A DNA stretch of 64,000 nucleotides from JACKIC01 sp964543795 (GTDB lineage: Bacteria; Planctomycetota; UBA1135; UBA2386): the NCBI GenBank assembly GCA_964543795.1, contig CAZIZN010000005.1, positions 62,001 through 126,000 of the forward strand. The letters run 5' to 3'. The position numbers and the translations under genes were made by a program. A model generated the notes under the pieces. It ran no database searches. It saw only the letters and a program-made list of their open reading frames with translations, and was not told where the DNA came from. Shown here piece by piece: positions 8,781 through 17,041 of this stretch. Position 1 is the stretch's first letter; each line of letters begins with the position of its first letter.

Positions 8781-8805
8781 CGGCGGGTCGTGACGGTCGG
8801 GCCGG

Positions 8806-10767
8806 TCAGGCCGTGACCGCGGCGAGCGGTGCGCCGCCCGGGCCGGTCACGAGCGGGATGGGGCAGTCCCAGAGTTCTGCCAGCGCGCGCAGGAGGTCGG
8901 CTTCGTCGGCGTCGAGCGAGCCGTCGGCAGAGGCCACCTCGGCGCAGGCGAGCAGCAGGTTGCGTTTGCCGAGCGGCGACAAGCGCTGCAGGGCGGTCAC
9001 GGCCGCATCGAGTTCGGCGATGCCTGCGGATTCGCGCGGCAGGTAGTCGACCGCGATGCCGGCCGCGAGCGTGTGGATGCCGCGCCCGAAGGCCGCGCGC
9101 GCGGCAGCCTCGTCGCCGCGTGCGCCGACGCGCGCGAGCGCCGACAGCACGGCGGCGACCTCGCGCGGGTGCTGCGCCAGCGCGACGGGTCGGCCGGGGG
9201 GGCGCGGCGGCAGCTCACCGGGCAGCCGCAGGTGGCGTTCGAGCGTGCGCAGCAGCGCGAACTCGAACGGCGAGAGCTCGCCGTCGGCGAGCGCCAGCCG
9301 CCGGGCGTCGGCGCGCAGCGCGCGCAGCGCGTCCGGCGGCAGCGCACGCAGCGCGCCGATCGCCAGTTCGACGAGCGGGAGCCGCAGGTGCCGGCCCGCG
9401 GCGGCGATCGGCGCGAACAGCAGCGTCGCCTCGTGGGCCAGCGCGGGCTCGCGCGCGAGCGTCTCCTGCAGCAACGCACGGCGCTCCTGCGCGGCGGTCG
9501 GCAGCAGCAGCGCCAGCACCAGCGACTGCGCGCGCAGCGGGTCGCGGGCGGCGACGGCGAGTTCGAGCGGGATCTCGTGCAGGATCGCGCGGGCTGCGTC
9601 GACCTCGCGGTGTCCGACCGCGCCCGCGGCGGCGACGAGCCGTCTGCCCTCGATGCGCCGCGCTCGGGGTGCTGCGGCGGCGATCGACGCAAGGCCCGCG
9701 ATCGGTCCCGGGTCCGCCGCGAGGGCGGGTTCGGGCGTCGCCGCCACGGCCTCGGGCATCGACTTCGTGCGGGTCAGCTGGCGGCGGAAGCCGGGCAGGA
9801 TGCGTTCGACCCGTTCGGCGATCGGCGGATGCGTCGCCAACGCGCCGCCGAAGAAGCGCTTCATGCCGTCGGCGAACAGCATGTGGCTCGCCGACTCCGT
9901 CTGCGCGCTCTCGAGCTTTCCACCCAGCCCGCCGATCTTCGCCAGGGCCATGCCGATGCCGCGCGGGTTGCGCGTGTATTGGACGGCGCTCGCGTCGGCC
10001 AGGAACTCGCGCTGCCGCGAGACCGCGGCCTGGATCAGCCGCGCGAACAGCACGCCGAGCCAGCCGATCAGCATCAACGCGAGGCCGAACAGCACGATGC
10101 CCGCCGCACCGCCCTTCTTGTTGCCGCCGCCGCCGCCGCGACCCACGGCGCGCACGACGACGCGGCCGACGGTTGCGATGCAGACGATGCCGAACAGCAC
10201 GCCCATCATGCGGATGTTGAGCCGCATGTCGCCGTGGAAGACGTGGCTGAACTCGTGCGCGATGACGCCCTGCAGTTCGTCGCGGTCGAGTTTCTCGAGG
10301 CAACCGCGCGTGACGGCGACCACGGCGTCGGCCGAACCCCAGCCGGCCGCGAAGGCGTTGATCGCCGATTCCTCGTCGAGCACGTAGACGCCCGGCACCG
10401 GCGTGCCCGAGGCGATCGCCATCTCTTCGACGACGTTGCGCAGCATGCGCTCCTTGGCGTCGCTCGTGTCGGGGTCGACCGCGCGCCCGCCGAGCAGTTC
10501 CGCGACCTTGCGGCCGCCGCTGCGCAGCTGCGCGACCTTCGAGATGCTGCCGAGCGCCACGACCGTCGCCGTGACGCCGGCGACGGCGGCGAACAGGTCG
10601 GCGTGCCACCAGCCGGACGTGCCCGTGTCGGCCAGCTGCAGCGTCGCCATCGCGGCGAGGTAGATGGACACGACGATGCAGACGACCGCGAGCGCGAACC
10701 AGAGCACCAGGCGCCGCGACGCGGCGCGGGCGCGTTCCTGGTTGCCGAAGAAGTCCATGGTCGTCAT
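8806..10767 (-). CDS. HtpX-like M48 membrane metalloprotease with TerB-like C-terminal region
   Basis: 653 residues. Two N-terminal membrane helices (about 20-75), zinc motif HEFSH (171-175), a second helix pair (about 185-205 and 222-245), and the third zinc ligand in REFLAD (E254): a full M48B/HtpX layout that places the active site at the cytoplasmic face. Beyond residue about 345, where HtpX normally ends, 300 Ala/Leu-rich helical residues follow. They include two acidic helix-loop motifs, LADGELSPFEFALL and SADGSLDADEADLL, which resemble TerB-type repeats. The likely role is membrane-protein quality control. It is 16 bases downstream of the methyltransferase on the same strand. Confidence 0.9.
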   Translation of the reverse strand: MTTMDFFGNQERARAASRRLVLWFALAVVCIVVSIYLAAMATLQLADTGTSGWWHADLFAAVAGVTATVVALGSISKVAQLRSGGRKVAELLGGRAVDPDTSDAKERMLRNVVEEMAIASGTPVPGVYVLDEESAINAFAAGWGSADAVVAVTRGCLEKLDRDELQGVIAHEFSHVFHGDMRLNIRMMGVLFGIVCIATVGRVVVRAVGRGGGGGNKKGGAAGIVLFGLALMLIGWLGVLFARLIQAAVSRQREFLADASAVQYTRNPRGIGMALAKIGGLGGKLESAQTESASHMLFADGMKRFFGGALATHPPIAERVERILPGFRRQLTRTKSMPEAVAATPEPALAADPGPIAGLASIAAAAPRARRIEGRRLVAAAGAVGHREVDAARAILHEIPLELAVAARDPLRAQSLVLALLLPTAAQERRALLQETLAREPALAHEATLLFAPIAAAGRHLRLPLVELAIGALRALPPDALRALRADARRLALADGELSPFEFALLRTLERHLRLPGELPPRPPGRPVALAQHPREVAAVLSALARVGARGDEAAARAAFGRGIHTLAAGIAVDYLPRESAGIAELDAAVTALQRLSPLGKRNLLLACAEVASADGSLDADEADLLRALAELWDCPIPLVTGPGGAPLAAVTA

Positions 10768-10783
10768 CGACGCGCGTCTCCGT

Positions 10784-11404
10784 TCATCCGCCCTCGAGTT
10801 CGAACAGCACGACGTCGGCGCGGCGGCTCGTGAAGACGCCGCCGCCGCAGTCCTGGAAGTGGCGCCGGAGCCGACGCCGGTACCACGCGCCGGTCCGCAG
10901 GTGCACGTCGCCGTCGGTGACCGAGCGGTCGCAGTTGTGCTGCCAGTCGCGGGTCGTCAGCGCCTCGAGGTAGAGGGCCCCGCGACACAGGCGCGCGAGG
11001 TTGTCGATGGCGCGGCCGGCTTCGTCGTCGTCGAGGTACTGCAGCACGCCCTGGCAGATCACCAGATCGAACTCGCGGTGGCGCCCGGACGGGGCGAAGT
11101 CGACGACCGACCCCTGCAGCCAGCCGAACCGGCGACAGAGGTGCTCGCTGTGTTCGACGCCGAGCCAGGTGGCCGCGGGCCAGTGCCGGCGGGCGGCCGT
11201 CCGCCAGTGCCCGACGCCGCAGCCGACGTCGAGGATGCGGCGCACCGGCACTTCCAGGTAGGCAAGGTAGCCGGCGACGAAGCCCGCGAGGCGGCCGACC
11301 GCGGCACGATCGCTGACGCGCGTCCGCCGATCGCCGTAGTAGCGCCGGTAGTAGGCAGCGTCGAAGGATGAGGGGGCGTTCGATGCGGCGGCGCGGCGGC
11401 TCAT
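10784..11404 (-). CDS. Class I SAM-dependent methyltransferase
   Basis: 206 residues from ATG 11404. FDAAYYRRYYGD at the N-terminus is typical of small planctomycete and proteobacterial methyltransferases. Motif I is ILDVGCGVGHW, motif II FGWLQGSVVDF, and motif IV FDLVICQGVLQYL. The methyl acceptor is not evident. The gene immediately precedes the M48 protease and is probably co-transcribed with it. It is divergent from infA across 168 bases. Confidence 0.85.
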   Translation of the reverse strand: MSRRAAASNAPSSFDAAYYRRYYGDRRTRVSDRAAVGRLAGFVAGYLAYLEVPVRRILDVGCGVGHWRTAARRHWPAATWLGVEHSEHLCRRFGWLQGSVVDFAPSGRHREFDLVICQGVLQYLDDDEAGRAIDNLARLCRGALYLEALTTRDWQHNCDRSVTDGDVHLRTGAWYRRRLRRHFQDCGGGVFTSRRADVVLFELEGG

Positions 11405-11427
11405 TTTCTTCGGCGAGACCGGGGTGC

Positions 11428-11457
11428 TTGTAACGTCCGGTGCGGCCCCTCTAGAAT
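11428..11457 (+). promoter_or_regulatory. infA promoter and leader
   Basis: TTGTAA (11428-11433), 18 bases, then TAGAAT (11452-11457) fits sigma-70. A leader of about 110 bases follows before the GTG of infA. Within it, TCTCCTC (11485-11491) can pair with GAGGAGA (11511-11517), forming a stem that would hide an SD-like GGAGGA. Leader control is speculative. The same AT-richer patch, read on the other strand (TTCTAG-N17-TTACAA), could serve the divergent methyltransferase. Confidence 0.55.
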
Positions 11458-11572
11458 CCTCGCCCCGAACCGGGCGCGAGCAAGTCTCCTCTCCGATCGT
11501 TCTCACGACGGAGGAGATCGTTCCGCAACTGCCGCACACGCCGGCAGCGCCCCCGGTCGTTCCGGAGAACTC

Positions 11573-11788
11573 GTGGCGAAAGAAGAAAGCATCGTACTCG
11601 AAGGCACGGTCATCGAGACCTTGGCCAACACCAAGTTCCGCATCAAGGTGGACAGCGGTCACGTCGTGCTCGCGCACATCTCCGGCAAGATGCGCAAGAA
11701 CTACATCCGCATCATCCCGGGCGACCGGGTCACCGTGGAGCTGTCGCCCTACGACCTGACTCGCGGCCGCATCACCTACCGCGCGTGA
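11573..11788 (+). CDS. infA: Translation initiation factor IF-1
   Basis: 71 residues, full length for the family. GTG start with GGAG six bases upstream. The protein is a single S1-type OB fold: EESIVLEGTVIETLANTKFR, VLAHISGKMRKNYIRI, and GDRVTVELSPYDLTRGRITYR are nearly invariant IF-1 blocks. It binds the 30S A site during initiation together with IF-2 and IF-3. The gene stands alone, with no ribosomal protein genes around, and is followed after 22 bases by a GNAT gene on the same strand. Confidence 0.97.
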   Translation: MAKEESIVLEGTVIETLANTKFRIKVDSGHVVLAHISGKMRKNYIRIIPGDRVTVELSPYDLTRGRITYRA

Positions 11789-11810
11789 GGCGTCCGACGG
11801 GGAGGCGTGC

Positions 11811-12311
11811 GTGAGTGACGACGGCGATGCCGGCGTGTCGATCCGCGCCGCCCGGCCCGAGGACGTGGCGACCATCGTGCGCTTCGTCGCCGACCTCGCC
11901 GCCTACGAGCGCCTCGAACACCAGCTCGACCTCGACGCGGACCGCCTGCAGGCGCACCTGTTCGGCCCGAGTCCGGCCTGCGGTGCGCTGCTCGCATGGG
12001 TCGGCGCGGAGCCGGTCGGCTTCGCCCTGTTCTTCGCCAACTACTCGACGTTCCGCATGCGGCCGTGCCTCTACCTCGAGGACCTGTTCGTGGCGCCGCA
12101 GCATCGCGGCAAGGGGGCCGGACTCGCGCTGTTGCGCGCCGTCGCGGCGGTCGCGGTCGAGCGCGGCTGCCCGCGGCTGGACTGGTCGGTGCTGGACTGG
12201 AACGCGCCGGCGATCGGCTTCTACGAGAAGCAGGGCGCCAGGCTGCTGACCGACTGGCGCATCTGCCGCCTCGAAGGCGAGGCGCTCGCGGCCGTCGCGG
12301 CGGCGCGCTGA
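11811..12311 (+). CDS. GNAT family N-acetyltransferase
   Basis: 166 residues from GTG 11811, with GGGGAGG about ten bases upstream. Motif A is LYLEDLFVAPQHRGKGAGLALL, where Q/R-x-x-G-x-G/A binds the pyrophosphate of acetyl-CoA; WNAPAIGFYEKQGA is motif B. The FANYSTFRMRPCLYLEDL segment resembles the spermidine/thialysine acetyltransferase (SAT1) branch, so a small amine substrate is likely. It sits just downstream of infA, and coupling may simply reflect shared transcription. Confidence 0.9.
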   Translation: MSDDGDAGVSIRAARPEDVATIVRFVADLAAYERLEHQLDLDADRLQAHLFGPSPACGALLAWVGAEPVGFALFFANYSTFRMRPCLYLEDLFVAPQHRGKGAGLALLRAVAAVAVERGCPRLDWSVLDWNAPAIGFYEKQGARLLTDWRICRLEGEALAAVAAAR

Positions 12312-12322
12312 CCGGCCGGATT

Positions 12323-12348
12323 CACTGCCGGGACTCACTGCCGGGACT
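12323..12348 (+). repeat. 13-bp tandem direct repeat at convergent gene ends
   Basis: CACTGCCGGGACT occurs twice, head to tail (12323-12335 and 12336-12348), with a third degenerate partial copy on the right. The repeat covers the last codons and stop of the minus-strand gene ending at 12335, so its SRQ-stop segment is duplicated downstream. Confidence 0.6.
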
Positions 12349-13591
12349 TCTTGCCGAGCCACTCGATCCAGGGTTCCTCGAGTGTCTCGACGCGGCGGCC
12401 CATCGCCGTGTCGAACGCCGAACTGCTGGTGCCCTTGCGTTCGACGAGCGCCGTGCGCACGTAGCCCAGGAAGCGTTCCCGCGTCGGTGGCTGGTTGCTG
12501 GGCTCGAGCAGCCACGCCACGAACATGCCGGCGGCGCTCCAGTGCACCATGGTCGCGGTGTCGTCCATCAGGTAGAAGCCGCCGTACATCGGCAGCTGCA
12601 GCAGGTGGGTGAGCCGGATCGAGCGCGCGAGGGCCTGCAGCGCCTCGAGGTCCTGGTGCTGAGGCGGGCCGGCGACCGCGAAGCCCGGCGGTCCCTGCAT
12701 GAGGCTCTCCATGTAGAGGCCCATGCCGACCTCGAGCCAGGGGCAGACGCGGTCGCGGTCGCTCTGCAGGTTCACTTCGCCGATCAGCGTGCGGTAGAGC
12801 AGGCCCTGCATGCCGACGAAGAACAGCCGTTCGGGGCGCGTCGGCGCGGGGCCGGCGTAGAACGTGCGCGCCTCGTCCGCGTGCGGCGGCGGGACGAAGT
12901 AGGGCACCGGCCGGAACCCCCATTTCTCGAACTCGTCGACGTTGCGGCGCGCGACGACGCGGATCGGATCGAGCACTTCGCGCAGCTGCAAGTCCCTGCC
13001 CATGCGCGTGAACCACTCCGCGCCGAGCTGCTCGAGGTCGAACAGCGCCGCGAGGTTGGTGCGCAGATCGGCGTCGCAGCGCAGCACGAAGCGCTCGCCG
13101 CGCAGATCGAGCGGCTGGGAAGCCAGTGCCGTCTCGAGCTGGGCGCGCGTCACGCGCTTGCCGCGGTGCTCCCAGAGCCATCCCTTCGCCGTGCGCTCGT
13201 GGCCCAGGAACTCGTGCGCCGCAGCATGCGTGTCGTCCTCGAGCACGACCCAGAGCGCCTGCGCGCGGGCCAGCCCGGGCAGGCCCTTCGAGCGCGCCCA
13301 GTCGACGAGGTACCATTGCGCTCGCAGCGAGTCCTTCTGCGCCGTGCGGCGTCGGCAGAATTCCTGGACCCGGTCGCCGACGAGGTCGAGCGACGCGACC
13401 TCCGCGAGCGGCACCCGCACCCGCTTGCCGCCCTGCAGCACCAGCAGTTCGCCCGCGGCGAACGGTTCGGCGACGCGTCCCTCGACGATGCGCCCGTCGG
13501 TGCGCACGACCCGGTCGCGCAGGTCGTCCTGGGCGGGAGCCGGGAACGCCGCGAGCCAGGCCGCGGCGACGAGCATGCTGCCGTACTTCAT
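12335..13591 (-). CDS. Exported protein, zincin-like fold without HExxH, unknown function
   Basis: 418 residues from ATG 13591 (two earlier in-frame ATGs exist). Signal peptide MLVAAAWLAAFPAPAQ. Residues about 25-70 (VVRTDGRIVEGRV...VRVPLAEVASLDL) look like the small beta domain that often opens planctomycete exported proteins. The rest has the shape of DUF1570/peptidase-MA-like proteins: an F-V-L-R-C-D segment, then PWLEVGMGLYMESLM, which resembles the post-active-site WLAEGLAEY helix. No HExxH is present where the zinc site should be. It is therefore either a dead peptidase relative or an unrelated protein; the resemblance is weak. Confidence 0.68.
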   Translation of the reverse strand: MKYGSMLVAAAWLAAFPAPAQDDLRDRVVRTDGRIVEGRVAEPFAAGELLVLQGGKRVRVPLAEVASLDLVGDRVQEFCRRRTAQKDSLRAQWYLVDWARSKGLPGLARAQALWVVLEDDTHAAAHEFLGHERTAKGWLWEHRGKRVTRAQLETALASQPLDLRGERFVLRCDADLRTNLAALFDLEQLGAEWFTRMGRDLQLREVLDPIRVVARRNVDEFEKWGFRPVPYFVPPPHADEARTFYAGPAPTRPERLFFVGMQGLLYRTLIGEVNLQSDRDRVCPWLEVGMGLYMESLMQGPPGFAVAGPPQHQDLEALQALARSIRLTHLLQLPMYGGFYLMDDTATMVHWSAAGMFVAWLLEPSNQPPTRERFLGYVRTALVERKGTSSSAFDTAMGRRVETLEEPWIEWLGKKSRQ

Positions 13592-13655
13592 GGGGGCCCG
13601 CTCCATCGGTCCCATGGTAGCGGCGCCGGCGACGCCAGTAACCGCGGCGCCAATC

Positions 13656-13743
13656 GTTGCGTACCGAACCAGGTTCGTTCCACCACCATTCCCAGCGGTT
13701 CCCCGCGGCAGCAGATGGTGGTGGAACGAACCAGGTCCGGTAC
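13656..13743. repeat. Inverted pair of the dispersed CGAACC-N-GGTTCG element
   Basis: Two 29-base arms (13661-13689 and 13715-13743) are inverted repeats of each other with two mismatches, separated by 25 bases. Each arm begins at GTACC and contains the 13-base dyad CGAACCAGGTTCG or a one-mismatch form, then TTCCACCACCAT. Transcribed, it would fold into a long hairpin directly after the ABC permease stop. Single copies occur at 44779 and 54930. Confidence 0.78.
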
Positions 13744-13748
13744 GGACT

Positions 13749-15395
13749 CTACGGGCGGGGGGCGAGCAGGCGGCGGTAGTTCCAGCAGCCGATGCCGTAG
13801 CCGACGGCGAGCACGAGGAGGCCGAACGCGACGCTGGCCGCGACCACGGCCGGTGCGGCGGCTGCCGCGTCCTCGGCGGTGAGGCGCACGGTCCTGGCGC
13901 GGTCCTGCAACCAGAGCCAGCCGACGACCGCGGGAGCGACGGTGACCTCGAAGCAGAACACGAGGGCCAGCGCGGCCAGGAAGCTGCGGCTGCCCTGGAC
14001 GATCTGCCCGCCCTCGTCGGGGCGCACGAGGCGCGGCCAGGTGCCGACCGCGGCGAGCACGCCCAGCGCGGCGGCGGTGCCCGCGAGTGCCGTGGCGAGG
14101 AACGGCAGCAGCGCTTCGTGGGTGGCGCCGAACAGCTGCATGGCCATCACGGCGACGAGCAGCAATGGCCACAGCAGGAACAGGCCCACCGCGGTCAGTT
14201 TGCCGCGCAGGATCGCCGACGGCTGCGCCGGCGAGGCGACGTAGAGCGGCCACTGCGCGCCGTCCCAGAGCGCGAGCCTGCCCATGTGCGCATAGAGCAC
14301 GAGCAGCACGGCGACGAACCAGAGCGCGAGCATGGCGCCGAAGTGGGCGACGGCGTCGGGCAGGTGCGGATCGGCGAGGATGCCGGCGACGGCGACGCGC
14401 CGCTGGGCCAGTGCGAACACGAGGAACGCGAACAACAGGAAGCCCAGCAGCGCTCCCGGTTGCTGCACGAGCTGCGCGAACTCCTTGCGCCGCACGGTCG
14501 CAGCGACGCCGGACGGCCACCGGCTGCGGGCGAAGCGCCAGATCGGCTGTCCTGCGAGCTGGTGGCGTTCGACCGCGCCCGGATGCAGCCTGGCGAGCAG
14601 CGCGAACGCGGCGGCTGCGCCACCGAGCCACGCCGCGATCCGGGCAGCCGCACCGGCGGCGAACTCGCCGCGCGCCGCGGTCGCCAGCAGCGTCGCGCCG
14701 GCGTCGATCGTCCACGGCAGACTGTCGGCCGCGGCCGCCGCGTTCGTGAGCTGCGAGAGCCGTTCGCCGGGAGCCTGGAACAGCCCGAGCAGGAGCCATG
14801 TCCAGAAGCCGACCGACGCCGCGGCGGCGAGAACGGCCAGCACGATGCGCAGCCATCGGCCCGAGCAGAAGCGCACCAGCAGGATCTGTGCGCCGAGCAG
14901 CGCAGCCAGCAGCGGCGCCGACCCGGTCAGCAGCGCCAGCGGCAGCAGCGCGTAGGCGGTCCAAGGCGCATCCGCCTGGCGCAGCACGGCGACCGCGAAC
15001 GGCGCCGAGAGTGCGGTCGTCCAGCAGAGCACGACGAACACGGCCCGCAGCAGGACCTGCACGGGCAGGCGCCAGCCCGGCAGCGGCGACGCGCGCCACA
15101 GCGGCAGCTCGCCGGCCTCGAACAGCTGGCGCTGCGCGAGCGACAGGCCGAGCCACGTCGCGGCGACGAGGCACGGCGTCAGGCCCGCGCCGAGCAGGCC
15201 GCGCAGCGAGTCGCCCTGCGTGCGCTCGTGCAGCATCTGCAGCAGGTGCGGCCGGCGCACGATCTCGCTCGCGACCCACCACGACAGCAGCGCGAACAGG
15301 CCGAGTCCCAGCGCCGTGCCCGACAGCACCCGCCGGCCGGCGGCCGTCGCCGGCAGATTCGCCAGCATCGTGAGGTCCGCACGCAAGAGCCCCAT
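13749..15395 (-). CDS. ABC-2 type transporter permease
   Basis: 548 residues with about 12 hydrophobic segments in two halves, the size and pattern of a fused ABC exporter membrane subunit. LRADLTMLANLPATAAGRRVL at the N-terminus and RKEFAQLVQQPGALLGFLLF in the middle are typical juxtamembrane elements preceding each bundle. The ATG (15393-15395) overlaps the ATPase stop as ATGA, so stoichiometric translation is expected. The substrate is unknown. A long inverted repeat follows the stop and probably ends the transcript. Confidence 0.8.
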   Translation of the reverse strand: MGLLRADLTMLANLPATAAGRRVLSGTALGLGLFALLSWWVASEIVRRPHLLQMLHERTQGDSLRGLLGAGLTPCLVAATWLGLSLAQRQLFEAGELPLWRASPLPGWRLPVQVLLRAVFVVLCWTTALSAPFAVAVLRQADAPWTAYALLPLALLTGSAPLLAALLGAQILLVRFCSGRWLRIVLAVLAAAASVGFWTWLLLGLFQAPGERLSQLTNAAAAADSLPWTIDAGATLLATAARGEFAAGAAARIAAWLGGAAAAFALLARLHPGAVERHQLAGQPIWRFARSRWPSGVAATVRRKEFAQLVQQPGALLGFLLFAFLVFALAQRRVAVAGILADPHLPDAVAHFGAMLALWFVAVLLVLYAHMGRLALWDGAQWPLYVASPAQPSAILRGKLTAVGLFLLWPLLLVAVMAMQLFGATHEALLPFLATALAGTAAALGVLAAVGTWPRLVRPDEGGQIVQGSRSFLAALALVFCFEVTVAPAVVGWLWLQDRARTVRLTAEDAAAAAPAVVAASVAFGLLVLAVGYGIGCWNYRRLLAPRP

Positions 15396-16138
15396 CAACC
15401 GGCCTCGACCGCGGCGCTGAGCTGCAGGAACGCGTCCTCCAGCGTCGCCGCAGCGCAGCGCTGCCGCAGTTCGTCGGTCGTGCCCTCGGCGCGCAGTCGA
15501 CCGCCCGCGAGCACGCCGACGCGGTGGCAGACCTGCTCGGCGACGTCGAGCACGTGCGTGCTCAGCAGCACGGCCGTGCCGCGCGCGGCCTCTTCGCGCA
15601 ACAGGTCCTTGAGACGCCGTGTGCTCAGCGGATCGAGTCCGGTGGTCGGTTCGTCGAGCAACAGCACCTCGGGCGCCGTGGTCAACACCGCCGCGAGGTG
15701 GACCTTCTTGCGCATGCCGTGCGAATAGCCCTTGCACAGTTCGTCGGCGGCCTCGGTCAGCTGCAGCAGCTCGAAGTAACGCTCGCAGCGTTCGTCGCGC
15801 CGGCGCCGGTCGACGTGCCACAGGCTCGCGACCAGCGACACGTACTGGCGGCCCGTCAGGTACTCGTAGAGCGGCGGCGTGTCCGGCACGAGGCCGATGC
15901 GCGCCCGCAGCGCGGCGCCGCCGTGCGCGTGGTCCTGGCCGAGGATGCGCAGCTCGCCGGCGCTCGGACGCAGCAGCCCTGCGAGCATGCGGATCGTCGT
16001 CGTCTTGCCGGCGCCGTTCTGGCCGAGGAAGCCGTAGAGTTCGCCGGGTGCGACGCGCAGGTCGAGGCCCGAAACGGCCCACTTGCCCGCGTACTCGCGC
16101 CCCAGCGCGCGCGTCTCGATCGCCGGTGCCTCGCTCAT
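15395..16138 (-). CDS. ABC transporter ATP-binding protein
   Basis: 247 residues. Walker A GQNGAGKTTT (residues about 40-49), Q/P loop LVPDTPPLYEYLTG, ABC signature YSHGMRKK, in which the S-G-G is reduced to S-H-G-M as in many ABC-2 ATPases, Walker B VLLLDEPTTGLDP, and switch histidine STHVLD. DrrA/CcmA-like family, which powers the adjacent permease. The ATG overlaps the xth stop and the stop overlaps the permease ATG, a continuous coupled trio. Confidence 0.92.
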   Translation of the reverse strand: MSEAPAIETRALGREYAGKWAVSGLDLRVAPGELYGFLGQNGAGKTTTIRMLAGLLRPSAGELRILGQDHAHGGAALRARIGLVPDTPPLYEYLTGRQYVSLVASLWHVDRRRRDERCERYFELLQLTEAADELCKGYSHGMRKKVHLAAVLTTAPEVLLLDEPTTGLDPLSTRRLKDLLREEAARGTAVLLSTHVLDVAEQVCHRVGVLAGGRLRAEGTTDELRQRCAAATLEDAFLQLSAAVEAG

Positions 16139-16905
16139 GCGTCGAACACCGCCGTCACGGGCACGTGGTCGCTCGGACTCTTCGCCTTGCGCAGTTCCTT
16201 GTGCACGATCACGTCGCGGCACGCCGCCGCGGCGGGCGGCGAACCGAGGACGTAGTCGATGCGCAGACCGTCGTCCTTGAAGGCTGCACCCGCCGTGTAG
16301 TGCCACCACGTGTAGATGCCGGGCTCCGGGTGGTGCACGCGCAGCAGGTCCGTGAGGCCGAACGCCATCACGTTGCGCAGCGCCTGCCGCTCGCGCGTCG
16401 AACACAGGATCTTCTCGTGCCACCAGACCGGGTCGTGCACGTCGCGGTCGTCGAGCGTGACGTTGAAGTCGCCGACCACCACGACCTTCTCCTGCACCGA
16501 GTACTTGCGGTCGAGGAAGCCACGCAGGCGCCGCATCCAGTCGAGCTTGTAGTCGTACTTCTCGGCGCCGACCTCCTGCCCGTTGGGCACGTAGAGGTCG
16601 AGCACCATCCACTCGCCGGCGATCGCGCCGAGCACGCGGCGTTCGGCGTCCGCAGGGTCGTCGGGCAGGCCGCGCACGACGTCCTCGAGGGGGTGCCGGC
16701 TCAGGATCGCGACGCCGTTGTAACCCTTCTGGCCGAAGTGCACGACGTTGTAGCCCTCGTCCTCGAGGGCGGCGGCCGGGAACTGTTCGTCCTGCACCTT
16801 GGTCTCCTGCAGGCACAGCAGGTCCGGCTCGTGGTCGCGCAGGAAGTCGATCACGTGCGTCAGCCGGGCGCGGATCCCGTTCACGTTCCAGGTGGTGATC
16901 TTCAT
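16135..16905 (-). CDS. xth: Exodeoxyribonuclease III / AP endonuclease
   Basis: 256 residues from ATG 16905 (MKITTWNVNGIRAR). Mg2+ ligand E in LCLQETK, catalytic YNGVAILSR, GDFN, and the C-terminal SDHVPV motif with the catalytic His are all present, giving a complete ExoIII-type fold of normal size. It repairs abasic sites in DNA. It leads an operon with an unrelated ABC exporter through an ATGA overlap. This grouping may reflect compact packing rather than function. Confidence 0.94.
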   Translation of the reverse strand: MKITTWNVNGIRARLTHVIDFLRDHEPDLLCLQETKVQDEQFPAAALEDEGYNVVHFGQKGYNGVAILSRHPLEDVVRGLPDDPADAERRVLGAIAGEWMVLDLYVPNGQEVGAEKYDYKLDWMRRLRGFLDRKYSVQEKVVVVGDFNVTLDDRDVHDPVWWHEKILCSTRERQALRNVMAFGLTDLLRVHHPEPGIYTWWHYTAGAAFKDDGLRIDYVLGSPPAAAACRDVIVHKELRKAKSPSDHVPVTAVFDA

Positions 16906-17005
16906 CGCGGCAGCGCCCGCCGTCTCGGTGCGGGCAGCGCGGCATGCAAGCACATCGGCCGCGGAGCGGGAACTCGGCCCTGGCAGTTTCCTCCCGGCGA
17001 CGACC

Positions 17006-17035
17006 TTGCCGCGACCCGCCCCGGCCGACTAAGAC
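17006..17035 (+). promoter_or_regulatory. Promoter for a leaderless ChaN-PDZ transcript
   Basis: TTGCCG (17006-17011), 18 bases, TAAGAC (17030-17035). The ATG follows after six bases, so the predicted transcription start coincides with the start codon. No Shine-Dalgarno is present. Confidence 0.5.
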
Positions 17036-17041
17036 CGCGCC

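Noticed and set aside
8781..8805. A third stop-codon duplication after the MBL gene
   Set aside because: GTGACGG recurs but the flanks do not align well enough to call a repeat.
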